From the NCBI GenBank assembly GCA_039679375.1, contig JBDKVA010000099.1, forward strand, positions 1-21,771: a DNA stretch of 21,771 nt, read 5' to 3'. The notes beneath the pieces are model-generated. The model was not told the origin of the DNA and made no database searches. It saw only the letters and a program-made list of their open reading frames with translations. Positions within the stretch are counted from its first letter, which is position 1; the number at the start of each line of letters is the position of its first letter. Positions 1-7,468 of this stretch are shown here, in pieces. Origin of the DNA: JBDKVA01 sp039679375. GTDB lineage: Bacteria > Bacillota > Clostridia > Acetivibrionales > DTU013. The translations under genes and the position numbers were made by a program.

Positions 1-141
1 ATTTTCATAGGGTGCCGCCCAGGCTGCAAACCATATGGGAGATGCTTGTTGTCAAGGGCGTTCCTGACTCTCAAAATTGCAGGATGATTCTTTTCTTTTT
101 TTCCCTACAGTAAACTGACGCGATCTTTGACTAGAAATTTG

Positions 142-170
142 TTGACAAACAATACTGCCGATGTTATGAT
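142..170 (+). promoter_or_regulatory. Sigma-A type promoter of the trp operon
   Basis: A perfect -35 box TTGACA (142-147) is followed after 17 bases by TATGAT (165-170), one base off the consensus -10. Transcription would start near 177, just ahead of the T-box stem I. Bases 1-141 upstream contain no gene that I can support; a pyrimidine-rich stretch near 90-107 is the only notable composition. Confidence 0.85.
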
Positions 171-176
171 ATGATT

Positions 177-458
177 CAATATAACAACAAACCAATGAGC
201 AAGGATAGTAAGATTGATTGCTTGCATCCAGAGAGCCGCCGGCGATGAAAATGCGGCTGCAAAGGTCATTCCGAATGGACTTGCGAGGGAAGCCCGAAAT
301 CGAAAGAGAGTAGGAGCTTACGGGATCCCTGCCCGTTATCGGTGGGTTGCATATGATAGTATGCAAAATGAGCGGGCGATTCATCGCCAATTTGGGTGGT
401 ACCACAGAAGTTTACAAGCTTTTGTCCCTGTTTTTCAGGGATGAAGGCTTTTTTATTT
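177..458 (+). promoter_or_regulatory. T-box riboswitch, tRNA-Trp specific, in the trp leader
   Basis: The leader carries the T-box hallmarks in order. Stem I is closed by GCAAG (199-203) and CTTGC (280-284). It contains AGTA (207-210), the distal AGAGAG (230-235) and GCTGCAAAG elements, and a specifier loop GAATGGAC in which TGG (276-278) is followed by A. Further hairpins are ACGGG/CCCGT (320-324/332-336) and TTGCATA/TATGCAA (347-353/360-366). The T-box core GGGTGGTACCAC lies at 394-405. Antiterminator pairing GGG (394-396) with CCC (426-428) excludes the terminator that follows. TGG is the Trp codon, so uncharged tRNA-Trp should favour read-through into trpB. This matches the genes below it. 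Confidence 0.93.
416..458 (+). terminator. T-box intrinsic terminator (attenuator)
   Basis: The arm at 416-430 pairs with 436-450 across a TTTTT loop (431-435), with a few G-U pairs, and a T-rich run follows to 458. Its upper arm TCCCTG is the same segment needed by the antiterminator, so the two structures are mutually exclusive, as expected in a T-box switch. Confidence 0.9.
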
Positions 459-525
459 TGGTGCATAGCGAAGTCTTGCTCTAAAATCGGAGCAAAGCGA
501 ATTTTCTTGAAGGAGGAGGATGGAT

Positions 526-1710
526 ATGCCGGCTGGCAGGTTTGGAATCCATGGAGGACAATATATTCCGGAGACATTGATGAATGCCGTTATTGAATTG
601 GAGGAAGCATACAATCATTTTAAGCTTGATCCGGAATTTATTGCGGAATTGAACAATTTACTCAATCAGTATGCAGGAAGGCCGTCGTTGCTCTATTACG
701 CGGAAAAAATGACGGGGGATCTGGGTGGGGCTAAGATTTATCTAAAGCGCGAGGATCTTAATCATACTGGCTCCCACAAAATCAACAATGTGCTGGGACA
801 GGTGCTTCTGGCAAAGCGCATGGGCAAAACTCGTGTAATCGCAGAGACCGGCGCCGGGCAGCATGGTGTAGCAACGGCTACGGCAGCCGCTCTGATGGGC
901 ATGGAATGCGAAATTTTCATGGGCAAAGAGGATACGGACCGTCAGGCGCTCAATGTTTACCGGATGGAGCTGCTGGGTGCGAAGGTGCATGCGGTAACAA
1001 GCGGTACGCAGACTCTGAAGGATGCTGTTAATGAGACTATGCGGGAATGGACGAAGCGTGTCCGTGATACGCATTATGTACTGGGATCTGTAATGGGCCC
1101 GCATCCGTTTCCAACTATTGTACGTGATTTTCAGAGTGTCATCGGACGCGAAGTCAAAAAGCAGCTGATGGAAAAGGAAGGCAGGCTTCCGGATGTGCTG
1201 CTGGCATGTGTCGGCGGAGGGAGCAATGCAATGGGCCTGTTTTATGATTTTATAGAAGATGCAGGTGTCCGCCTCATAGGCTGCGAAGCGGCAGGGCACG
1301 GCGTCGATACGGGTAAGACTGCAGCAACGATGGCGGTTGGGACAGTTGGTATCTTTCATGGTATGAAGTCCTACTTTTGCCAGGATCCGTTCGGGCAGAT
1401 CGCACCGGTCTATTCCATCTCGGCTGGTCTGGATTATCCGGGCGTGGGCCCTGAGCATGCAAATCTGCGTGATACAGGCAGAGCTGAGTATGTACCGGTC
1501 ACGGACGATGAGGCCGTTGAAGCATTCGGATATTTATCGCGTATGGAAGGAATTATCCCCGCGATTGAGAGCGCACATGCCGTTGCTTATGCAAGGAAGC
1601 TTGCGCCGGTAATGAAGCGGGACCGGATCATCGTTATTTGCCTGTCCGGCAGAGGCGATAAGGATGTTGCGGCAATAGCCCGCTACAGGGGGGTGCAGAT
1701 TTATGAGTAA
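526..1710 (+). CDS. trpB: Tryptophan synthase beta chain
   Basis: Makes tryptophan from serine and indole, the indole arriving from the alpha subunit through a tunnel in the alpha2-beta2 complex; cytoplasmic and PLP-dependent. The PLP lysine is K85 in HTGSHKINN, the catalytic glutamate lies in ETGAGQHG, and the phosphate-binding loop GGGSNAMG is at about 230-237. At 394 residues it has the normal TrpB1 length. I chose ATG 526 over ATG 520 because AGGAGG at 511-516 is only 3 bases from 520 but 9 from 526; the earlier start would add two residues. It is the first gene behind the T-box and overlaps trpA by 8 bases, which suggests translational coupling and a 1:1 subunit ratio. Confidence 0.97.
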   Translation: MPAGRFGIHGGQYIPETLMNAVIELEEAYNHFKLDPEFIAELNNLLNQYAGRPSLLYYAEKMTGDLGGAKIYLKREDLNHTGSHKINNVLGQVLLAKRMGKTRVIAETGAGQHGVATATAAALMGMECEIFMGKEDTDRQALNVYRMELLGAKVHAVTSGTQTLKDAVNETMREWTKRVRDTHYVLGSVMGPHPFPTIVRDFQSVIGREVKKQLMEKEGRLPDVLLACVGGGSNAMGLFYDFIEDAGVRLIGCEAAGHGVDTGKTAATMAVGTVGIFHGMKSYFCQDPFGQIAPVYSISAGLDYPGVGPEHANLRDTGRAEYVPVTDDEAVEAFGYLSRMEGIIPAIESAHAVAYARKLAPVMKRDRIIVICLSGRGDKDVAAIARYRGVQIYE

Positions 1711-2503
1711 AATACAGCGGGTCTTTTCCGGCGGCAAAGCTTTTATTCCATTTATCACTGCCGGTGACCCGGCGTTATCGGTAACAGAGCAATTAGTGCT
1801 GCAAATGGCACAGGACGGCGCAGATCTGGTGGAACTGGGCGTCCCGTTTTCTGACCCCGTCGCAGAAGGGCAGGTAATACAGGATGCCGATAACCGTGCA
1901 CTTTCAGCCGGGATAACAACGGACAGTATATTCGGGATGGTCGGGCGCATCCGCAGGCACTGCAATGTGCCGATTGCACTTATGACCTATGTAAATCCGA
2001 TATTTACCTATGGCACGGACCGTTTCATGGGAAATTGCCGGGAAGCGGGAATCGATGCGGTTATTGTCCCGGATGTGCCGTTTGAAGAAAAAGGGGAGCT
2101 TCTGCCTCACTGCTGCAAATATGATGTAGACCTGGTTTCGATGATTGCCCCCACTTCAAAAAACCGTATCCGCATGATAGCAGGTGAAGCCCGAGGATTT
2201 ATCTATTGTGTATCATCCATGGGAGTGACCGGTGAAAGGCAGGAGTTCGGAGATGAGATAGAGGACATGGTCAGACTTGTGAAGGAAGTCAGGGATATTC
2301 CCTGTGCGGTCGGGTTCGGCATCTCGACGCCGGAGCAGGCGGCGAGGATGGCACGGATTTCTGACGGCGTTATTGTCGGAAGCGCGATTGTCAGGATAAT
2401 AGAAAAATATGGCACGGAGTGTATTCCTCATGTAGCGGAATTTGTACGCTCCATGAAAAAGGCTGTCAATTCGCCGGCGCCTTTTGAAGGCACCGGCAGA
2501 TAA
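1703..2503 (+). CDS. trpA: Tryptophan synthase alpha chain
   Basis: A TIM-barrel lyase that cleaves indole-3-glycerol phosphate to indole and glyceraldehyde 3-phosphate, in complex with TrpB. Visible motifs are FITAGDP near the N-terminus, the catalytic glutamate E44 in LVELGVPFSDP, and the GFGIS and IVGSAIV phosphate-binding segments near the C-terminus. The second catalytic acid, Asp60 in the Escherichia coli enzyme (LADGP), is a glutamate here (VAEGQ, E55). From memory, glutamate at this site is common in clostridial TrpA, so I read it as a lineage variant and not a dead enzyme. The length (266 residues) is typical. The start overlaps the end of trpB. Confidence 0.97.
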   Translation: MSKIQRVFSGGKAFIPFITAGDPALSVTEQLVLQMAQDGADLVELGVPFSDPVAEGQVIQDADNRALSAGITTDSIFGMVGRIRRHCNVPIALMTYVNPIFTYGTDRFMGNCREAGIDAVIVPDVPFEEKGELLPHCCKYDVDLVSMIAPTSKNRIRMIAGEARGFIYCVSSMGVTGERQEFGDEIEDMVRLVKEVRDIPCAVGFGISTPEQAARMARISDGVIVGSAIVRIIEKYGTECIPHVAEFVRSMKKAVNSPAPFEGTGR

Positions 2504-2539
2504 TATAGCTATAAATAGATGAGAAGAGGAGAGATTAGT

Positions 2540-3571
2540 ATGATCAGAAATGTTTTGCAGAAATTGACCCAGAAGGTTGATCTTACAGCAGAGGAGGCTT
2601 ACAGCCTGATTGCTGCAATTAAGAATGACGAGTTGAGTGATGTACAGATCGCAGGTTTTCAGGTGGCGCTGCTGATGAAAGGCCCGACACTGACAGAGAT
2701 CACAGCTATAGCGCAGGCTATGCGTGATAATTGCATCAAGGTTTCCCCCAGAGTAAGTGAGGAACTTATGGATACCTGCGGAACAGGCGGAGGCCTGAGC
2801 ACGTTCAACATTTCCACATCTGTAGCCTTTGTGGCGGCCGCGGCGGGCATTCCCGTAGCAAAGCACGGCAGCAGGTCAATTTCAAGCCTGTCCGGCAGTG
2901 CGGATGTTTTGGAAGCATTGAATGTAAATATCAATCAGAGTCCCCAAAGTGTAGAGAAGCTTATTGAAGAGGTAGGCATTGCATTTCTCTATGCACCGCT
3001 GTTTCATCCGGTAATGGGCAAGGTGCTTCCGCCGGAAAAGGATCTTGGGATCAAGACAATTTTTTATACGATTATCGGTCCGTTGATTAACCCTTCCAAA
3101 GCTACAAGGCATGTTTTAGGCGTATATAAACAGGAATTGCTCGACACGGTATCCCATGTCGCCGCGTCTTTGGGCTATAAGAGGGCGTTGTTTGTACACG
3201 GTGCAGACGGGCTTGATGAAATTTCGCTTCTTGGCATAACAAAAATAAATGAATTGAACAATGGCGCCATAACCAGCTATGAAATCACTCCTGAGGATTT
3301 GGGACTGTCTCGCTGCACGTTGGCTGAAATTGCAACCGGCACTCCTGAAGAAAACGCTTTTATGATCAGGAATGTTTTCTCGGGTAAAGACAGGGGCCCG
3401 CGCCGCCAGGCTGTCATACTGAATGCGGCCGGCGCATTGATGATAGGCGGAAAGGCGGATTCCTTCAGGGAAGGGATCAGGCTTGCAGGTGAACTGATAG
3501 ACAATGGTGCGGCGAAAAATAAATTGAATGATCTCATTAGCGCTTCACATGATTTTGGAATGGCGGTATGA
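2540..3571 (+). CDS. trpD: Anthranilate phosphoribosyltransferase
   Basis: Transfers the phosphoribosyl group of PRPP to anthranilate, the second dedicated step of tryptophan synthesis. An N-terminal helical domain (about 1-65) precedes the nucleoside-phosphorylase-like alpha/beta domain. Seen are the PRPP loop GTGGG (81-85), TFNIST, KHGSRSISSLSGSADVLEAL (108-127) and the Mg2+-binding acid pair in GADGLDEIS (D226, E227). The usual GTGGDG loop is altered: the aspartate is missing and the loop is one residue shorter. Canonical KHGNR and SSKSGS read KHGSR and SSLSGS. ATG 2540 is preferred because GAGGAGA (2526-2532) sits 7 bases ahead; an in-frame ATG at 2519 has no such site. TrpD is stand-alone, not fused to a TrpG domain. 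Confidence 0.93.
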   Translation: MIRNVLQKLTQKVDLTAEEAYSLIAAIKNDELSDVQIAGFQVALLMKGPTLTEITAIAQAMRDNCIKVSPRVSEELMDTCGTGGGLSTFNISTSVAFVAAAAGIPVAKHGSRSISSLSGSADVLEALNVNINQSPQSVEKLIEEVGIAFLYAPLFHPVMGKVLPPEKDLGIKTIFYTIIGPLINPSKATRHVLGVYKQELLDTVSHVAASLGYKRALFVHGADGLDEISLLGITKINELNNGAITSYEITPEDLGLSRCTLAEIATGTPEENAFMIRNVFSGKDRGPRRQAVILNAAGALMIGGKADSFREGIRLAGELIDNGAAKNKLNDLISASHDFGMAV

Positions 3572-3590
3572 GATGAAAAAGGAGCAAACC

Positions 3591-4340
3591 ATGTCGCATA
3601 CAGCATCATGTACGAAATGTACCACAGCCTTATGGAATCAATATGATTCAGGAATCATACCGGTCATACCCGACATAAAATGCAAATCACCCGGCGAGGG
3701 CGACCTTTTGCTTGGAAGGAATCCTGTCGGCATTGCGGCGGATCTGGCGGCAGCAGGTGCGCCCGTTATTTCGGTTGTAACTGAGACAGTACATTTTGGA
3801 GGTTCCGCAGAATTGCTCCGTCAAATTGCAAAAGAAGTCCGTAAGCCTGTTTTGCGGAAAGATTTTATCACCTCCCGGGAACAGTTGGCAGAGAGCCTTG
3901 AGATAGGAGCCAGCGGTGTATTGCTGATTGCTTCCATGCTTTCATTGAAAAAGCTGCGCACTCTGGCGGAAGAAGCACTGGAACTTGGCCTGGAACCTTT
4001 GATTGAGACACATGATGAAGAAGAAATAAAAGCTGTATGTGAATGGAATATGACATTTATCGGTATCAATAACCGTAACATCGCTCAATGGGAGATGGAC
4101 GGCGGAAATGTCCATACTACTGAAAGATTGGCAGGCCTGATACGTACAGGTGCTTTGGTGCTTAGTGAAAGCTCGATGGAGAGCCCATTAGATGTGTTGC
4201 GTGCAACGGCGGCAGGCGCTCATGCGGTACTTGTCGGCACGGCAATCCTCAGGGCGGATGATCCTGTAGAAATGTACCATAGGCTGAGCAGAGCGCGGGA
4301 TCCAGGCCGGGAGCCCTCCTTTCCGGTTTTAGGTAGATAG
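3591..4340 (+). CDS. trpC: Indole-3-glycerol phosphate synthase
   Basis: Closes the indole ring of 1-(o-carboxyphenylamino)-1-deoxyribulose 5-phosphate with loss of CO2 and water. The (beta/alpha)8 signatures are present: IKCKSP (K30), VLRKDFI (K90), EPLIETH (E139), IGINNRN (N160), LSESS (E193) and VLVGTAIL near the C-terminus. The catalytic glutamate of the first motif (AEYKRKSP in Saccharolobus, ECKKASP in E. coli) is aspartate here (PDIKCKSP, D28). The short N-terminus carries a CxxC pair (C7, C10) of unknown meaning. ATG 3591 is chosen because AAGGAG (3579-3584) lies 6 bases ahead; a longer in-frame reading from 3528 would overlap trpD and has no ribosome site. It begins 19 bases after trpD. 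Confidence 0.92.
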   Translation: MSHTASCTKCTTALWNQYDSGIIPVIPDIKCKSPGEGDLLLGRNPVGIAADLAAAGAPVISVVTETVHFGGSAELLRQIAKEVRKPVLRKDFITSREQLAESLEIGASGVLLIASMLSLKKLRTLAEEALELGLEPLIETHDEEEIKAVCEWNMTFIGINNRNIAQWEMDGGNVHTTERLAGLIRTGALVLSESSMESPLDVLRATAAGAHAVLVGTAILRADDPVEMYHRLSRARDPGREPSFPVLGR

Positions 4341-4418
4341 AGGCGCTGGAGACGCAGCAGGCGATTTTGCTTTGCATAAGATTTTGGTGCTCAGGATCAG
4401 AAAGCGGGAGGTGAGGCC

Positions 4419-5108
4419 GTGATACAGGTTAAAATTTGCGGCGTGATGAATAGCGAAGATATTGATATATGTGTCCAGGCAGGAGTTCATATGCTTGGGT
4501 TTGTGACGGAATATCCCACACCTGTGCCGTGGAACCTGACGGCAGCCAAAGCCGGTGAACTTATCCGAGGCGTTCCGACCTTTGTCAGGACCTGCGTAGT
4601 CACAGGCGGTTCAGTTGAGAGAGTTTTAAATATTGCTCATGAGACCTGTCCGGATGTTGTCCAGCTTCATTATAATGAGACACTGCGGGAGGTGGCAGAA
4701 ATTGCGCATAAGCTGCAGCTGAAAGGGATTAAAACGATCAAGGCACTGCGTATCAATACAAAAGGAGAATGCAATTTTGAAATAACCGATCCTGCAACAG
4801 CTGCACGCGAGCTTTCCAGAACAGGTATATCGGCTATTTTGGCAGACTCCTGTACTGACGCAAGGCCAGGTGGTACAGGAGTTACGGTTGACATAACCAC
4901 ATACCGGACAATACAAAAGGAGAGCGCCTTGCCTGTTATCCTGGCAGGTGGGATTAATCCGGCAAATATCCTGCCGATCATTCATAAGGTTCATCCCTGT
5001 GCAGTTGATATCCTGACAGGCAGCGAAGCGGCACATGGATGCAAGGATCCTGAAAAAATCAGGAAAATCATGCATGCAATATCGATGTACAACACCAATC
5101 GATTGTAA
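4419..5108 (+). CDS. trpF: Phosphoribosylanthranilate isomerase
   Basis: Performs the Amadori rearrangement of phosphoribosylanthranilate, the step between TrpD and TrpC. The catalytic cysteine is in VKICG (C7), the catalytic aspartate in ILADS, and the phosphate-binding motifs are PGGTGVTVD and LAGGINPANI, followed by a VDILTGSE segment where most TrpF proteins have VDVSSGVE. The segment after LGFV (TEYPTPVPWNL) differs from the usual SPR motif, so this is a divergent member. It starts with GTG, backed by GGAGGTGAG just upstream; no closer ATG fits. It lies 78 bases behind trpC, the largest gap in the operon, and is the last gene before a terminator-like hairpin at 5186. Confidence 0.9.
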   Translation: MIQVKICGVMNSEDIDICVQAGVHMLGFVTEYPTPVPWNLTAAKAGELIRGVPTFVRTCVVTGGSVERVLNIAHETCPDVVQLHYNETLREVAEIAHKLQLKGIKTIKALRINTKGECNFEITDPATAARELSRTGISAILADSCTDARPGGTGVTVDITTYRTIQKESALPVILAGGINPANILPIIHKVHPCAVDILTGSEAAHGCKDPEKIRKIMHAISMYNTNRL

Positions 5109-5140
5109 CTTGTCATATCAAAAAAAAGTTAATAATACAA

Positions 5141-5169
5141 TTGCAAATCAAAACTATTGAGTATATACT
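5141..5169 (+). promoter_or_regulatory. Probable promoter of hppA
   Basis: TTGCAA (5141-5146) and TATACT (5164-5169) are separated by 17 bases, giving a predicted start near 5176. It lies between trpF and hppA, so hppA probably has a transcript independent of the T-box-controlled operon. Confidence 0.65.
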
Positions 5170-5185
5170 GTAAACGGTGAAAATT

Positions 5186-5223
5186 GTGGTTTTTCTGCTG
5201 TTAACCGCAAAACCGCTTTTTTT
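5186..5223 (+). terminator. Terminator-like hairpin after trpF, inside the hppA leader
   Basis: GTGGTTTT (5186-5193) pairs with AAAACCGC (5209-5216), with one G-U pair, across a 15-base loop, and seven T residues follow (5217-5223). It can end the trp transcript, but it is also about 10 bases downstream of the predicted hppA start, so it may attenuate hppA. Confidence 0.65.
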
Positions 5224-5260
5224 GCCGCTTATGTGTATGCAATTTTCATAAGGAAAGGAG

Positions 5261-5338
5261 ATGTTCCATTACTTTCATATTTTTAGTATTTATTATATGA
5301 TCTTCGGGGATTTTTATCCCTGTGAAGATAAAGAATGA
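5261..5338 (+). CDS. Possible aromatic-rich leader peptide upstream of hppA
   Basis: A 25-codon frame opens at ATG 5261 and stops at TGA 5336-5338, ending just before the hppA ribosome site. Its product would hold five Phe, four Tyr and two His. AAGGAG touches the ATG directly, which is too close, but an earlier AAGGA (5250-5254) stands 6 bases away. Its second half overlaps a hairpin (ATCTTC 5300-5305 with GAAGAT 5324-5329, and GGGAT with ATCCC inside). No homologue is recognised and the frame may be chance in AT-rich DNA. Confidence 0.25.
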   Translation: MFHYFHIFSIYYMIFGDFYPCEDKE

Positions 5339-5358
5339 AGAAAAGGAGATAATTGGAA

Positions 5359-7434
5359 ATGAACTGGTCTGCAATAGCAATTTTAATTTCTGTACTTGCT
5401 TTTGGTTTGGCAGCTTGGCTGTATACATGGGTTAAGTCACAACCTTCATCTAACCCTGAAATAGCAAGAGTTGGAGGTTTGATTCGCAAAGGTGCAAATA
5501 CTTTTTTGACCCGCGAATATAAAATGCTGGCAATTTTTGTTTCAGTTGCTGCAGTAGTTATTTTACTTTTACTGCCTCATCCCATCTGGCAGGGCAATGC
5601 CGGTAAAAATATCAGTATGGCAATTGCATATATTATTGGCTCGGCTCTATCAGCACTGGCAGGAAAGATCGGTATCTCGGTTGCTACTATTGCAAATATT
5701 AAATGTGCCGAGACGGCGAAAAACGGAATCAAGCCTTCCTTTATGGCCGGTTTCCGCGGCGGCGCAGTAATGGGCATGGCTGTTGTGGGCACAAGCCTTC
5801 TCGGTGTGGCGGGCGTACTTATGCTGACAGGCGATGCGTCAACTGTATTGGGATTCAGCTTCGGTGCTTCATCTCTGGCGCTTTTCGCAAAAGCAGGCGG
5901 CGGTATCTTTACCAAAACAGCAGACGTCAGTGCCGACCTTGTTGGCAAGGTAGAACTTGGGATTCCTGAGGACGACCCGCGCAACCCGGCTGTTATTGCT
6001 GATAATGTTGGTGACAATGTAGGCGACGTAGCAGGTATGGGAGCCGATTTGTTTGATTCCAACGTTGCGTCCATGGCGGCAGCTTTGGTACTTGGCATGG
6101 CAATTGACGGCGGTGTAGGCCTGAATACGAATATGATTTTCTGTTTTGCTTCACTTGGACTTCTTTCTTCCATACTGGGTGTAATTTTCGCACGTATAGG
6201 AAAAGACGGAAATCCCGGATCTGCATTAAACAAGTCGACTTATATCACGACCGCTGTGTATTGCGTACTTACAGCAGCTGCAACGTATTTATTTGACTTT
6301 AACTGGCGCTATTGGGGTGCTACAGCAGTCGGCCTTCTGGTAGGCGTTGTTATTGGCATTACATCCGACTATTTTACCAATGATTTGAGAAAACCTGTGC
6401 ATAAGGTGGCGGAAGCCTCCAAAACAGGTCCGGCATTCACGATACTTTCCGGCATAAGCTATGGATTCATCAGTGTGTTCCCGGCACTTGTAGGCATAGC
6501 AGTTACTGCGTTTGCAGCATATTCTCTTTGCAATGGTATAGATCCGAATTCCAATACGGATGCTCTGTTTGGAATATCCATGGCTGCGGTAGGTATGCTT
6601 TCCATCGTTGGAATGATTATTTCAAACGACGCATTTGGTCCTATTGTTGATAATGCAAGAGGCCTTGTCGAAATGGGAGGACTCGGAGAGGAATCTCTGA
6701 AAGTTACGGACGAGCTGGACAGCGCCGGCAATACGGTAAAGGCTATTACGAAAGGCTTTGCGATAAGTGCTGCGGGACTTACCGTTATTGCTTTGTTAGG
6801 TGCGTATATGTCGGAAGTGAATGAAATTCTTGCAGAAAAAGCACTGCCTTTGATTACGGGCTTTGATGCAATGAATCCCAAAGTCTTTTTCGGCATGATG
6901 ATCGGAGTGGCTGTTCCGGCCGTATTCTCCGCAATGCTTATGCTGGGTGTCGACCGGAATGCACAGCGTATGGTTTCCGAGATCCATCGCCAGTTTAAAG
7001 AAATCGTAGGTTTGAAGGAAGGCAAGCCGGGTGTTCTGCCGGAATACGACCGCTGTATAGACATCGCTACAGTCGGTGCTTTGCGTGAGCTTATTCCAGC
7101 CGGTCTGATGACGATCGTTGTTACGCTTGCTGTTGGATTTACCGGAGGCGTATATGCAATCGGCGGATATTTGGTTGGCAACATCATGAGCGGATTGCTG
7201 CTTGCTCTGTTTATGAGTAATGCAGGCGGCCTTTGGGACAATTCCAAGAAATTTATCGAAGCAGGCAATATGGGCGGTAAGGGTTCTGATGCACATAAGT
7301 CAGCTGTTGTCGGTGACACAGTCGGAGACCCGTTCAAGGATACGGCCGGACCTTCCATCAACACGCAGATCACCGTTGTATCCCTTGTTTCATCACTTTG
7401 TGCCGCTTTATTTATTGCATTGTCAATTTTCTAA
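5359..7434 (+). CDS. hppA: Membrane-bound ion-pumping pyrophosphatase, probably K+-independent
   Basis: Hydrolyses pyrophosphate in the cytoplasm and uses the energy to pump H+ (or Na+) across the membrane. The protein is very hydrophobic, about 691 residues with many membrane spans, as usual for the family. Substrate motifs are clear: the DVSADLVGKVE segment, EDDPRNPAVIADNVGDNVGD, and GDTVGDPFKDTAGPS near the C-terminus. In the cation-selectivity motif GNTVKAITKG, lysine (K461) and threonine (T464) occupy the positions that in known enzymes mark K+-independent pumps, mostly H+ pumps. The usual gate glutamate in ADLFES is aspartate (ADLFDS, D233). ATG 5359 is taken with AAGGAG at 5343-5348 (10 bases); a TTG at 5353 is the alternative. 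Pyrophosphate released by biosynthesis would be its fuel. Confidence 0.95.
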   Translation: MNWSAIAILISVLAFGLAAWLYTWVKSQPSSNPEIARVGGLIRKGANTFLTREYKMLAIFVSVAAVVILLLLPHPIWQGNAGKNISMAIAYIIGSALSALAGKIGISVATIANIKCAETAKNGIKPSFMAGFRGGAVMGMAVVGTSLLGVAGVLMLTGDASTVLGFSFGASSLALFAKAGGGIFTKTADVSADLVGKVELGIPEDDPRNPAVIADNVGDNVGDVAGMGADLFDSNVASMAAALVLGMAIDGGVGLNTNMIFCFASLGLLSSILGVIFARIGKDGNPGSALNKSTYITTAVYCVLTAAATYLFDFNWRYWGATAVGLLVGVVIGITSDYFTNDLRKPVHKVAEASKTGPAFTILSGISYGFISVFPALVGIAVTAFAAYSLCNGIDPNSNTDALFGISMAAVGMLSIVGMIISNDAFGPIVDNARGLVEMGGLGEESLKVTDELDSAGNTVKAITKGFAISAAGLTVIALLGAYMSEVNEILAEKALPLITGFDAMNPKVFFGMMIGVAVPAVFSAMLMLGVDRNAQRMVSEIHRQFKEIVGLKEGKPGVLPEYDRCIDIATVGALRELIPAGLMTIVVTLAVGFTGGVYAIGGYLVGNIMSGLLLALFMSNAGGLWDNSKKFIEAGNMGGKGSDAHKSAVVGDTVGDPFKDTAGPSINTQITVVSLVSSLCAALFIALSIF

Positions 7435-7468
7435 AGCTGCATTTGGATTGTATAGTATAATCTATGAT

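Noticed and set aside
52..405. Open frame on the minus strand across the T-box leader
   Set aside because: It runs antisense through a well-supported riboswitch, has no recognisable domain and no good ribosome site.
214..596. Short plus-strand frames inside the trp leader, considered as a Trp leader peptide
   Set aside because: The region is explained by T-box structure. The frames overlap stems and specifier and show no run of Trp codons; control is by tRNA binding, not by leader translation.
742..1458. Long minus-strand frame inside trpB
   Set aside because: Its content is a shadow of the coding strand; TrpB is unmistakable in the other direction.
1703..2503. TrpA as an inactive enzyme because Asp60 is replaced by Glu
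   Set aside because: Glutamate at this site, as I recall, is common in clostridial TrpA, all other motifs are intact, and trpB is directly coupled.
4341..4418. The 78-base gap between trpC and trpF as a possible internal promoter or broken gene
   Set aside because: I find no convincing -35/-10 pair or coding remnant; TrpC already has a normal length.
6459..7373. 304-codon minus-strand frame inside hppA
   Set aside because: It is antisense to the conserved pyrophosphatase motifs, and its Ser/Pro/Ile-rich composition is typical of an antisense shadow.
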